Of a stretch of 64,000 nucleotides of DNA, positions 45,356 to 53,619 are shown piece after piece (the first letter of the stretch is position 1; each line of letters begins with the position of its first letter). The position numbers and the translations under genes were made by a program. The DNA lies in NCBI GenBank assembly GCA_021646465.1, contig SOET01000012.1:32909-96908 (forward strand). Reading direction: 5' to 3'. The notes beneath the pieces are model-generated. The model was not told the DNA's origin. It ran no database searches and was given only the letters and a program-made list of their open reading frames with translations. Source of the stretch: Candidatus Kuenenia hertensis. GTDB taxonomy: Bacteria > Planctomycetota > Brocadiia > Brocadiales > Brocadiaceae.

Positions 45356-46511
45356 ACTTAATAAATCAAATTGGAATGAAGTGGCCATAGGTTTCATTGC
45401 AGATGAAATCAGTGAAAAAGTTTTGTCACCTGAAAAATCTGGCTGTGAAAAATTTATAAGACCAGAGGATTTAGAGGTAGGAGAACTGTTTGTTGAAAAT
45501 TTCAGAAGCCCTAAAGATATAGGCTCAGGAAAATTCTGTTATGAAGGAGATATAATTTTTGCACGAAGAAGCGTTTCAGTTTCTCAATTCAAAAGAAGAT
45601 CTTCTGTTCTAACTTTTGATGCTGTTTGTTCAGATGAGTTAACTGTAATTCGGGAAAACGAAAAAGAAATTACAAAAGGTTTTCTCAATTTAATTCTTAA
45701 CACAACAAAACTTTGGGATTACGCTATTTCTAAATCAGTCGGCTCTGTCTCAAAAAGAATAAAATGGGAAGACCTCGCAAAATTTACTTTCCTTCTTCCA
45801 CCCAAGAAATTACAAGAGAAAATTCTATCTTCCTTTCTCACTCTTGAAGAACTCATTTCACAAGCCGAACAGCAGGAGAAGAATTTGAAAGCGTTACAAA
45901 AAACTTTGAGCAATGGTTTGGCAAGCAATCAACCATCGTTCGGAAATTTGTTGAACAATAAAAATTGCAATGCAAAAACTTTTGGACAAATTGCAGACTG
46001 CATTGAGCAACATGATAAACATAAAAACGATGTTAGCCGTTTTATCGGTTTGGAAAATCTTGAACCGGAAAATCTCATAATTTCAACTTGGGGCAATATT
46101 GCAGACGGAACAACTTTCACCAAGAGGTTTACAAAAGGTGATGTATTGTTCGGCAAACGCAGGGCATATTTGAAGAAAGTTGCTATTGCAGACTTTGACG
46201 GAATCTGTTCGGGTGATATTCTGGTATTGAGAGCAAAAGAAAAAGTGATGCATCCTGAATTACTTCCATTTTATGCATCAGCAGAAGCATTTATTCAACA
46301 TGCGATCAGCACTTCGGCTGGTTCTCTCTCGCCAAGAACAAAGTGGAGGGATTTATCCTCATTTGAAGTTGCTATTCCCGATTTAAAAACACAGGAAAAA
46401 ATTGTGGAAGTGTTTCAACAACTCCAAATTACATTAGATCAAATCAAAGCACAAAAACTAACCCTGAAAAACTTAAAACAGAAACTGCTGAACGAGATAC
46501 TGGGAGATTAA
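45348..46511 (+). CDS. hsdS: Type I restriction-modification specificity subunit
   Basis: The DNA recognition subunit, 387 residues, with two target-recognition domains each followed by a conserved helix (EEKILSSFLTLEELISQAEQ near 165; EKIVEVFQQLQITLDQIKAQK near 350). The paired phrases SKSVGSVSKRIKWEDLAKF and STSAGSLSPRTKWRDLSSF show the internal repeat. The target would be bipartite. It overlaps hsdM by 8 bp and is followed by dinD after 1 bp. Confidence 0.94.
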   Translation: MIELNKSNWNEVAIGFIADEISEKVLSPEKSGCEKFIRPEDLEVGELFVENFRSPKDIGSGKFCYEGDIIFARRSVSVSQFKRRSSVLTFDAVCSDELTVIRENEKEITKGFLNLILNTTKLWDYAISKSVGSVSKRIKWEDLAKFTFLLPPKKLQEKILSSFLTLEELISQAEQQEKNLKALQKTLSNGLASNQPSFGNLLNNKNCNAKTFGQIADCIEQHDKHKNDVSRFIGLENLEPENLIISTWGNIADGTTFTKRFTKGDVLFGKRRAYLKKVAIADFDGICSGDILVLRAKEKVMHPELLPFYASAEAFIQHAISTSAGSLSPRTKWRDLSSFEVAIPDLKTQEKIVEVFQQLQITLDQIKAQKLTLKNLKQKLLNEILGD

Positions 46512-46512
46512 T

Positions 46513-47355
46513 ATGAAAAAAGAACTCATCGTTGCGTTGTTTCAAAAGTTTGAGGAAGCCTGCTATCTTTATGAAGGAATTGAATGTTGGAGTGCGCGCG
46601 AGTTGCAGGAGATTCTAGGTTATACCGAATGGAGGAATTTTTTAAAGGTAGTGGATAAAGCAAAGACTGCCTGTGAAAACACTGGTATTGTGGTAACGGA
46701 TCATTTTGTTGACATCAACAAAATGATAGAGATTGGCAAGGGTGGACAAAGAGAAGTTGATGATATGGCTCTCACGCGATATGCATGCTACCTGATTGCA
46801 CAAAATGGCGACTCATCCAAGAATGAAATATCTTTTGCTCAGACATATTTTGCAGTTCAAACCCGTAAACAGGAAGTTGTCGAACAACGGCTGCTGGATG
46901 TGGATCGCGTCACGGCACGCGATAAATTATCCAAATCAGAAAAGAAATTATCCGGCATTATCTATGAGCGTGGTGTGGACGACAAAGGCTTTGCCGTCAT
47001 CCGCTCCAAAGGTGACAAAGCTTTATTTGGCGGATATTCCACCAATGAAATGAAACGAAAGCTGAAGGCGCCAAACAGCAGGCCTTTGGCGGATTTTTTA
47101 CCAACACTGACAATAAAAGCCAAAGATTTTGCAACTGAACTCACGAGCCATAACGTAATCGAAAAAGATTTAACCGGCGAAATTCAGATATCAAGCGAAC
47201 ATGTCGAAAACAACAGAGCCGTCCGTAAAATGTTGATTGAACGCGGCGTAAAACCGGAAACCTTGCCACCTGCCGATGATGTTAAAAAGTTACAGCGTAA
47301 ACTGGAAGTTGATGAAAAGAAACTGTTGAAAGACGTTAAAAAGAAAAAAGGGTGA
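46513..47355 (+). CDS. dinD: DinD family protein inside the hsd operon
   Basis: A 280-residue protein of the DinD family (DNA-damage-inducible in E. coli; the protein is reported to act against RecA filaments). Marks are ECWSARELQEILGYTEWRNF at the N terminus (a BRO/KilA-like DNA-binding start) and the family core with ALTRYACYLIAQNGD and SFAQTYFAVQTRKQE. The end is Lys-rich. It is 1 bp after hsdS and overlaps the open frame of hsdR, so it is part of the same transcript. A DinD between hsdS and hsdR suggests it tempers or reports restriction-induced damage, which is inference. Confidence 0.88.
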   Translation: MKKELIVALFQKFEEACYLYEGIECWSARELQEILGYTEWRNFLKVVDKAKTACENTGIVVTDHFVDINKMIEIGKGGQREVDDMALTRYACYLIAQNGDSSKNEISFAQTYFAVQTRKQEVVEQRLLDVDRVTARDKLSKSEKKLSGIIYERGVDDKGFAVIRSKGDKALFGGYSTNEMKRKLKAPNSRPLADFLPTLTIKAKDFATELTSHNVIEKDLTGEIQISSEHVENNRAVRKMLIERGVKPETLPPADDVKKLQRKLEVDEKKLLKDVKKKKG

Positions 47356-47357
47356 CT

Positions 47358-50333
47358 ATGTCCTTTAACGAACTAAACAGCGTTGAATATTTCGTTATAC
47401 ACCGCCTCACAGGTGTTAACCTGAATGCTGTTCAATCCGGCATTGTGGCTGAAGACCCTGTTGAGTATGACACGGTAAAATGGAAATATGTTCAAAGCGA
47501 ATTGCTTCAAAGAAACATGGATGATGTTTTACTGGAGAAGGAATTAACGGAAGCATTATGCCGTCTGAATCCCGAAATTGCAGCACAACCGGACAGGGCC
47601 GAAGAAGTGATTCATAAACTCCGGGCAATTCTGATTACCGTAAACAATGTTGGTTTGGTTCGCGCCAACGAAGAGTTTGCCAAATGGCTGAGAGGCGAAA
47701 TGACTTTGCCTTTCGGAAAAGGTGATCATCACACTCCCATCCGCCTTATTGACTTTAAAAATCTGAAAAACAATACATACATCCTCACCAACCAATTGCC
47801 TGTTCGTGCAAGAGAGACAAAAATCCCCGACATCGTATGCTTTGTAAATGGTATTCCTTTAGTTGTCGGAGAAGCAAAAACACCTGTTCGTCCTGCCGTA
47901 AGTTGGTTTGACGGCGCTTATGATATTCATATAACTTACGAAAACTCTATTCCACAATTTTTTGCGCCGAATGTGTTTTCGTTTGCAACAGAAGGAAAAG
48001 AACTGTTTATCGGGGCAGTCCGCACGCCTCTGGAATGCTGGGCACCCTGGAGATTGGAAGATACAAAAGATGAACTGGAACAGTTTGCAGGATTACAGGA
48101 TGTATCAAAGCAATTAACGCATCTCCTGAAACCCTCTACCCTGCTTGATATTTTGCAGTATTACACTATCTACGCAACCAACAATCAAAATAAAAAAGTG
48201 AAAGTAGTTTCCCGTTATCAGCAGTATGAAGGTTCAAATGCTATCGTACAGCGTGTAAAGGAAGGAAAAATAAAGAAAGGCCTGATCTGGCATTTTCAGG
48301 GTTCGGGAAAATCTTTATTAATGTTGTTTGCGGCACAAAAACTACGCAAGCAGCAGGATTTGGGAAACCCAACCGTATTGATTGTTGTGGACAGAATTGA
48401 TTTGGATACACAAATAACAGCCACTTTCAATTCTGCTGAAGTTCCGAACATGATTACCACCGACAGTATTAAGGAACTTCACGACTTGCTGGAAAAAGAT
48501 TCACGGAAAATCATTATTACCATGATTCACAAATTCCAGGATGCTTACCCGGACATAAATAAGCGGGACAATATCATTGTAATGGTTGATGAAGCACACA
48601 GAACGCAGGAGGGTGATTTGGGAAGAAAGATGAGAGCGGCATTGCCGAATGCGTTTCTTTTCGGACTGACCGGAACGCCAATCAACAAAGCAGACAAAAA
48701 TACTTTCTGGGCTTTCGGCGCGGAGCAGGACACAGCAGGTTACATGAGCCGTTACACTTTTCAGGAAAGCATCAGAGATAATGCAACGCTGCCTTTGCAT
48801 TTTGAACCACGATTGCCTAATTATCACATACGCAAAGAAGATTTAGACATTGCTTTCAAAGAACTCACAAGCGATTTAAGCGAAGAAGACAGAAATACAT
48901 TGAGCCAAAAGGCAACCAACATGAATGTCTTTCTGAAATCACCCGAACGGGTGAAAGCAATTGTGAAAGACATTACGGAACATTTCACAAGGCATGTTGA
49001 ACCGGAGGGGTTAAAAGCAATGATTGTAACACCAGACCGTTACGCCTGCATTCAATACAAAGAGGAATTAGACAAAATATTTCCGACTGAAGCAAGCGAA
49101 GTTGTAATCAGCGCTTCTGCGAACGATAGTTTTGAATTCAAGCAGCGTTGGGGAATGGATAAAGATAAACAGGAAAAAGTTGTAGAAAAATTCAATGACC
49201 CTGATTCACCTTTGAAATTATTAATCGTTACTGCAAAACTTCTCACCGGATTTGATTCGGCAATTTTGCAAACGATGTATCTGGACAAATCATTGAAAGA
49301 CCACACACTTTTACAGGCGATTTGCAGGACCAACCGTTTGTTCCCGAATAAGACATTCGGAAGAATAGTTGACTACTTCGGAGTGTTTGATGACACTGCA
49401 AAAGCATTGGCATTTGATGAAGAAACCGTAAAAACTGTTATTACAAATTTGCAGGAGTTGCGGGATAAACTGCCGGAAGCAATGCAAAAATGCTTGGCGC
49501 ATTTCTTCAACATTGACAAAAGCGTTTCCGGTTTTGAAGGATTGCAGGCGGCACAGGACTGCATCAATACGAATGAAAAAAGAGATGCGTTTGCAAAGGA
49601 TTTCAGCAGCTTGTCAAAACTTTGGGAAGCACTTTCACCCGATGAAGCGTTGAATCAGTTTCAGAATGATTACAAATGGCTTTCGCAAGTGTATACTTCG
49701 GTGAAACCAACTTCAGGCGACAATGGCAGATTATTGTGGCATGCGCTGGGAGCACAAACAACAAAACTTATTCACGACCACATTGTAGTTTCAGGAATCA
49801 CCACCGACATGGAAGAAATGATTCTGAATGCAGATGTGATTGACGACTTGATGAATAAGAAAGACCCGAAGCAGGCACAGAAACTGGTCAAGATTTTAAT
49901 AAGCCGGCTTGCAAAACACAAAGGCATTCTAAAATTCAAAGAACTAAGTGAACGATTGGAAGAAATCAGGGATAAAGCGGAGAAAGGTTTAATCAACTCC
50001 ATTGAGTTCATCAAGGAACTTTGTCAGATAGCAAAAGAAACTTTGCAGGCAGAAAAAGACACTGAAACCAAAGAGGAACAGAAAAATGCCAAAGCGGCAC
50101 TGACAGAATTGTTCCTTGAAATGAAAACCGACAAAACCCCTGCAATTGTTGAGCGAATTGTTAACGACATTGATGAAATAGTCCGAATAGTCCGCTTTGA
50201 CGGCTGGCAAAATTCAACCACCGGAGAAAAAGAAGTAAAAAGAGAATTGAGAAAAATCCTTTGGGTGAAATATGTGATTAAGGATGACGAACTTTTTAGT
50301 AAGGCGTATGAGTATATTAAGGAGTATTATTGA
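47358..50333 (+). CDS. hsdR: Type I restriction endonuclease subunit R
   Basis: The motor and nuclease subunit, 991 residues. ATG 47358 with AAAGGG before it is preferred over GTG 47352. The N-terminal PD-(D/E)XK nuclease shows IPDIVCFVNGIPLVVGEAKT. The SF2 motor has Walker A near 313 (WHFQGSGKSLL), the DEAH box near 411 (VMVDEAHRTQEG), LTGTPINK and the motif VI region LLQAICRTNRLF. The C-terminal helical assembly domain is present to the stop. All motifs look intact, so the type I system is probably active, unlike the type III one downstream. Confidence 0.95.
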   Translation: MSFNELNSVEYFVIHRLTGVNLNAVQSGIVAEDPVEYDTVKWKYVQSELLQRNMDDVLLEKELTEALCRLNPEIAAQPDRAEEVIHKLRAILITVNNVGLVRANEEFAKWLRGEMTLPFGKGDHHTPIRLIDFKNLKNNTYILTNQLPVRARETKIPDIVCFVNGIPLVVGEAKTPVRPAVSWFDGAYDIHITYENSIPQFFAPNVFSFATEGKELFIGAVRTPLECWAPWRLEDTKDELEQFAGLQDVSKQLTHLLKPSTLLDILQYYTIYATNNQNKKVKVVSRYQQYEGSNAIVQRVKEGKIKKGLIWHFQGSGKSLLMLFAAQKLRKQQDLGNPTVLIVVDRIDLDTQITATFNSAEVPNMITTDSIKELHDLLEKDSRKIIITMIHKFQDAYPDINKRDNIIVMVDEAHRTQEGDLGRKMRAALPNAFLFGLTGTPINKADKNTFWAFGAEQDTAGYMSRYTFQESIRDNATLPLHFEPRLPNYHIRKEDLDIAFKELTSDLSEEDRNTLSQKATNMNVFLKSPERVKAIVKDITEHFTRHVEPEGLKAMIVTPDRYACIQYKEELDKIFPTEASEVVISASANDSFEFKQRWGMDKDKQEKVVEKFNDPDSPLKLLIVTAKLLTGFDSAILQTMYLDKSLKDHTLLQAICRTNRLFPNKTFGRIVDYFGVFDDTAKALAFDEETVKTVITNLQELRDKLPEAMQKCLAHFFNIDKSVSGFEGLQAAQDCINTNEKRDAFAKDFSSLSKLWEALSPDEALNQFQNDYKWLSQVYTSVKPTSGDNGRLLWHALGAQTTKLIHDHIVVSGITTDMEEMILNADVIDDLMNKKDPKQAQKLVKILISRLAKHKGILKFKELSERLEEIRDKAEKGLINSIEFIKELCQIAKETLQAEKDTETKEEQKNAKAALTELFLEMKTDKTPAIVERIVNDIDEIVRIVRFDGWQNSTTGEKEVKRELRKILWVKYVIKDDELFSKAYEYIKEYY

Positions 50334-50478
50334 TATGTTGGGAGTCTTGCTACTACTAAAAGGCATGCTCCTCTTGCGCCAAGAGGCGGAAAAGGCTGGT
50401 GGAAAAGATTATTGAAGAAGTGTGGGGAGAGTGGTAAATAACTGTTGCAATGATACTCTATAGACATTTTTGTCCAAA

Positions 50479-50829
50479 TTAATTATTTCCAATTTGAGAG
50501 GAGATGTATTCCTTGATAACGTGACTATCTTTTTCCTTTAAGCCAACAAATTCTACACCAAATGTGCTCCCGGATATGCGCCTAATTCTTCCGTTAGCAG
50601 TAAAGTATTTTTTTACCGGAGAAGGTAATTCAACAACAATCTGCACACCTTTGTCAATACGGCAACCCTCAAATGCATAAGGAACTGAAATGCTTATTCC
50701 ATTTTCACTAATATCCAATGCGTATAAAACATCGAGAAAATTTTCCCCATTTATATCAACCCGCACAGGATTGTCTCTTTTTGGCGTTACTCTCTGGTAT
50801 TTACGGCGGTCGGTTCTTTTATTTGTCAT
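50479..50829 (-). CDS. PilZ-domain protein
   Basis: A single-domain c-di-GMP receptor candidate. I start at ATG 50829 (116 residues, MTNKRTDRRKYQR); the frame is open to 50886. The two PilZ motifs are present: the arginine box RRKYQR and DISENGISI (DxSxxG), followed by GVQIVVELPSP. It stands alone on the minus strand between hsdR and the bactofilins. The target is unknown. Between it and hsdR (50334-50478) lies only a small CTCTTG/CAAGAG hairpin. Confidence 0.85.
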   Translation of the reverse strand: MTNKRTDRRKYQRVTPKRDNPVRVDINGENFLDVLYALDISENGISISVPYAFEGCRIDKGVQIVVELPSPVKKYFTANGRIRRISGSTFGVEFVGLKEKDSHVIKEYISSQIGNN

Positions 50830-50938
50830 ATAATTACCTGTTTTTCTGTCTTCTCTTGATATATGCGTTTTTAACCACTCACACACTCGTTAAATCATAG
50901 TACCATTTCTTGTTAATAATAGGGTAAAATATATCAAA

Positions 50939-51028
50939 ATGAATACAAGAAAAGCAATGATTTTATTAAAAGAGCGAAGGGTAATAGATGATGATGTTAT
51001 ACCAATAAAGAATTGGCTAGGATTTTAA
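50939..51028 (+). pseudogene. Possible N-terminal gene scrap
   Basis: A 29-codon frame starting MNTRKAMILLKERRVIDDD, followed in another phase by KELARILNNIKQQKK. The opening looks like the first strand of a small toxin-like family (DUF6516 style), but the match is weak. It lies in the 367-bp gene-free gap before the bactofilin (50830-51197); I see nothing else certain there. Confidence 0.25.
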
Positions 51029-51197
51029 ATAATATTAAACAACAAAAAAAAACGCAGCAATATTTCCTTTGATATAATAACAGTAAAGAATAAAATATAA
51101 TTATTGAAATGTGGCGTGTTGACTATAAAAATTAATTCTTTGATATAAAATGATGTTTTTTACAAATGGAAAAAATTAATATGAAAGGTAGCAGTAT

Positions 51198-51674
51198 ATG
51201 GCAGGTTTGTTTCGAAGAGATGCGGAAGTTCCCGACGAGAGGGAAAGAAATATTGTTGTAAATGAAAAACATAGCAAATCCAGAAGGGAGGTTGGAATGA
51301 CAGAGGGAAATATGACGAATTTAACGCCTGACACGGAGTTCAAAGGAACGATAAAGTTTAATACGGTATTAAGAATTGACGGAAAGTTTGACGGAGAGAT
51401 GATAACCGACGAAGGAGAAGTTATTGTCGGAAGTACTGGTGCGGTTAAGGCAAATATTAAGGTTCGGAATGCCATTGTTGAGGGGCAGGTAGATGGAAAT
51501 ATTATTGCCTCTGAAAGAGTGGAACTCAGGAAAAAAGCAAAACTCATGGGTGACTTGCAGGCAAAAACGCTGGTGATTGACGAAGGTGTCATATTTGTCG
51601 GCAAATGCAGTGTTCATCCTGAGGGATTCAAGACGGAGAGGCCGAAGATGAGTGAGAAACAGGATAATAAATAA
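51198..51674 (+). CDS. Bactofilin
   Basis: A cytoskeletal polymer-forming protein with the right-handed beta-helix of the bactofilin (DUF583) family. It has 158 residues: a charged N-terminal tail to about 38, then the core from TEFKGTIKFNTVLRIDGKFD through IVGSTGAVKANIKV and VDGNIIASERVEL to VIDEGVIFVGKCSV. Each turn repeats a G-x-hydrophobic-x pattern. Bactofilins position wall enzymes or organise membranes. A second bactofilin follows about 140 bp downstream. Confidence 0.92.
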   Translation: MAGLFRRDAEVPDERERNIVVNEKHSKSRREVGMTEGNMTNLTPDTEFKGTIKFNTVLRIDGKFDGEMITDEGEVIVGSTGAVKANIKVRNAIVEGQVDGNIIASERVELRKKAKLMGDLQAKTLVIDEGVIFVGKCSVHPEGFKTERPKMSEKQDNK

Positions 51675-51682
51675 TAAATGAT

Positions 51683-51825
51683 TCACCACAGAGGGCACAG
51701 AGAACGCAGAGATGTAATAAAAAGGCTTGTCAATTTACCTGCTTGCAAGCCTGAAGATTTTTCTCTGCGATTGTTCGACTGAACTCACGACGAAGTATCA
51801 ATATTCTCTGCGGTAAATTGTGCCG
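51683..51825. repeat. Intergenic repeat of the CACAGAG type
   Basis: CACAGAGGGCACAGAGAACG begins at 51687 and continues GCAGAG. A reverse-oriented partner TTCTCTGCGG...TTGTG lies at 51804-51822, giving an imperfect inverted repeat between the two bactofilin genes. Similar CACAGAGGGCACAGAG sequences are dispersed in many environmental genomes. Copy number here is unknown. Confidence 0.4.
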
Positions 51826-51892
51826 TTACAATAAGAGCATACTATACAACATTCATTACTATACACCTCGTATTTGTTTTATTTTTAATCTC

Positions 51893-52444
51893 ATGATGTC
51901 CAAAGTAAATGAGTCGCCTGATATTGCCAATATAACCTGCCCCTTTTGCCAGGGTAGTTTTACCGTATCGATTTACTGCGAGTCGATACCATGCCGCCAT
52001 TGTAATAAGTATGTTAATGTGAAAGAAATCCTTTCTCCTTCCAAAAAAGTAAAAAGCACACCTGTTGGAAAGAAAGTGGTTTTTTGCTTCAAATGCGGGA
52101 AGGAAATTTATGCCGACAAAAATGCACAGGCAGTATCGTGTGTTTATTGTTATAACCGAAACGACCTGAGCGATTATAAAGTAAAATCGATTTTGGGAAG
52201 AAATCTTCAGACCCACGGCACTTTGTATTTAAAGAAGAAGGGGACAATCGACATATCAAGCGTTTTAGTTGGGAATGCCGTTATCGAAGGGAAAATAAAC
52301 GGAGATCTCACTGCTATGGGTACGGTGGAAATTCTAAAACATGGCGAAGTTCATGGTAAAATAACCTGCCGGAAGTTGATTGTAAAAAAAGGCGGTATTT
52401 TTGAGGGAAGTGTGCGAATGTTAAACATTGACTCTGACGATTAG
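51893..52444 (+). CDS. Zinc-ribbon bactofilin
   Basis: A 183-residue protein from ATG 51893 (MMSKVNES); the frame is open back to 51818, but those residues lack similarity. The N-terminal half has two CxxC pairs in succession, CPFCQGSF with CRHCNKYV and CFKCGKEIY with CVYCYNR, i.e. two zinc ribbons. The C-terminal half is a bactofilin beta-helix (THGTLYLKKKGTIDISSVLV; VIEGKINGDLTAMGTVEIL; GEVHGKITCRKLIVKKGG). It has no visible SD. Together with the preceding bactofilin it may form mixed filaments; zinc or nucleic-acid binding is inferred. Confidence 0.88.
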   Translation: MMSKVNESPDIANITCPFCQGSFTVSIYCESIPCRHCNKYVNVKEILSPSKKVKSTPVGKKVVFCFKCGKEIYADKNAQAVSCVYCYNRNDLSDYKVKSILGRNLQTHGTLYLKKKGTIDISSVLVGNAVIEGKINGDLTAMGTVEILKHGEVHGKITCRKLIVKKGGIFEGSVRMLNIDSDD

Positions 52445-52509
52445 TATGCGTTAGAAAGACAGATAAAGCACTATCCATTCCTTATTAAAAACACATATTA
52501 AAAAACGCC

Positions 52510-52648
52510 GTGATTGCTATAAATCCGTTTGACTATAAGAACATTGTTTTTTACCGGCGCGGGAATGTCGGCAGAGAGTGGTATCCCAACTTTCCGCGGC
52601 GAGGGCGGCATATGGGATAAGTATGATTGGGATGAATGTGGATATTAA
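52510..52648 (+). pseudogene. 5' remnant of a sirtuin (Sir2) deacetylase gene
   Basis: From GTG 52510 one frame reads [14 protein letters not shown]. After a shift in the T-run at 52547-52552 it continues [17 protein letters not shown], the NAD-binding signature of Sir2 deacylases, then [10 protein letters not shown]. It stops at TAA 52646-52648, near residue 45 of a protein that should have about 240. The rest is missing and the cation-transporter gene begins at once. So this is a truncated, frameshifted sirtuin. Confidence 0.82.
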
Positions 52649-53300
52649 GGGAGAGGCTGTAAAAAACAAATTGAACGTCCTTTATAAATGGGCCTACATC
52701 CTTGCCCTTATTACAATATTTTATAATATTGCAGAAGGTAGTATTTCAGTATGTTTCGGACTCGGAGATGATACTATTGCACTTTTTGGTTTTGGAGTAG
52801 ATTCATTTGTGGAAGTAATTTCAGGCATAGGTATCTGGCATATGGTGAGGAGACTGAGGAGCGATAATAATGCAAGACCGGATACATTTGAACAACAGGC
52901 GCTCAGGATAACGGGTAGTGCTTTTTATTTGCTTACAGCGGGACTTGTTGGAACTGCTCTACTGAATTTTATTACGCAACATCAACCGGAGACCACATTT
53001 TGGGGTATCGTTGTCGCATCTGTATCAATTATTACCATGTGGATATTGATTCATTATAAAGTGAGAGTTGGAAAAGCGTTACACTCTCAGGCGATATTAG
53101 CTGACGCAAATTGTACGAAAGCGTGCGTGTATCTTTCTCTTGTACTCCTTTTTGCGAGCATCGGTTATGAACTCACCGGCATGGGCTGGTTTGACTCATT
53201 TGGCGCAGTAGTAATCGCCGGCTTTTCATGGAAAGAGGGAAGGGAAGCATTTCTGAAGGCTAAAGGTATCGGATGCAAGTGCCGGACAGATTGCAACTGA
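52632..53300 (+). CDS. Cation-efflux-like membrane protein
   Basis: A 222-residue protein from ATG 52632 ([12 protein letters not shown]), with about five or six hydrophobic segments. The segment [20 protein letters not shown] and the later [19 protein letters not shown] resemble the metal-site helices of cation diffusion facilitators (HSxxD-like), though the long cytoplasmic domain of true CDF proteins is missing. The C terminus is Cys-rich (CKCRTDC). The substrate is unknown. The start overlaps the sirtuin remnant; a TTG at 52671 after GGGAGAGG is an alternative start. Confidence 0.7.
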   Translation: MNVDIKGEAVKNKLNVLYKWAYILALITIFYNIAEGSISVCFGLGDDTIALFGFGVDSFVEVISGIGIWHMVRRLRSDNNARPDTFEQQALRITGSAFYLLTAGLVGTALLNFITQHQPETTFWGIVVASVSIITMWILIHYKVRVGKALHSQAILADANCTKACVYLSLVLLFASIGYELTGMGWFDSFGAVVIAGFSWKEGREAFLKAKGIGCKCRTDCN

Positions 53301-53362
53301 GACAGCCAGATAAATCTAATTTTCAAAAATATTAATCAGACCTTCGGTGATTTTTAATAATG

Positions 53363-53547
53363 TATAGTCAAACAAGTCTGGTTTTAGAAAAGTTATATCG
53401 TAATAGCCTTTTAATGCTTCCCTGCCTGTCGGCAGACAGGGACTCCGCTCAGCATGACTTTCACAGTCACCCTGAGCGGAGTCGAAGGGTTGTGTTTCTG
53501 AGTAAAAACCTATTTAATATTTCGAAAACCAGATTTGTTTGACTATA
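53363..53547. mobile_element. Nested-palindrome MITE-like element
   Basis: The terminal inverted repeats TATAGTCAAACAAGTCTGG (from 53363) and CCAGATTTGTTTGACTATA (to 53547) match with one mismatch. Within lie a CCCTGCCTGTCGGCAGACAGGG palindrome-like hairpin (described here in outline only) and GACTCCGCTCAG paired with CTGAGCGGAGTC. The inner core shares CTGAGCGGAGTCGAAG with the repeat at 7592-7652. No transposase. It fills most of the 319-bp gap between the cation transporter and the nucleoside transporter genes. Confidence 0.65.
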
Positions 53548-53619
53548 GCAGCAAGGCGCGCCTTGCCACTACATGAACACCTTGAAATTCATAAACATTA
53601 ACTGCGTGGGCGGACTCAA

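Noticed and set aside
50334..50478. Small ORF and hairpin after hsdR
   Set aside because: The frame is about 26 codons with no ribosome site or similarity; the CTCTTG/CAAGAG hairpin has no T-run, so I do not call a terminator.
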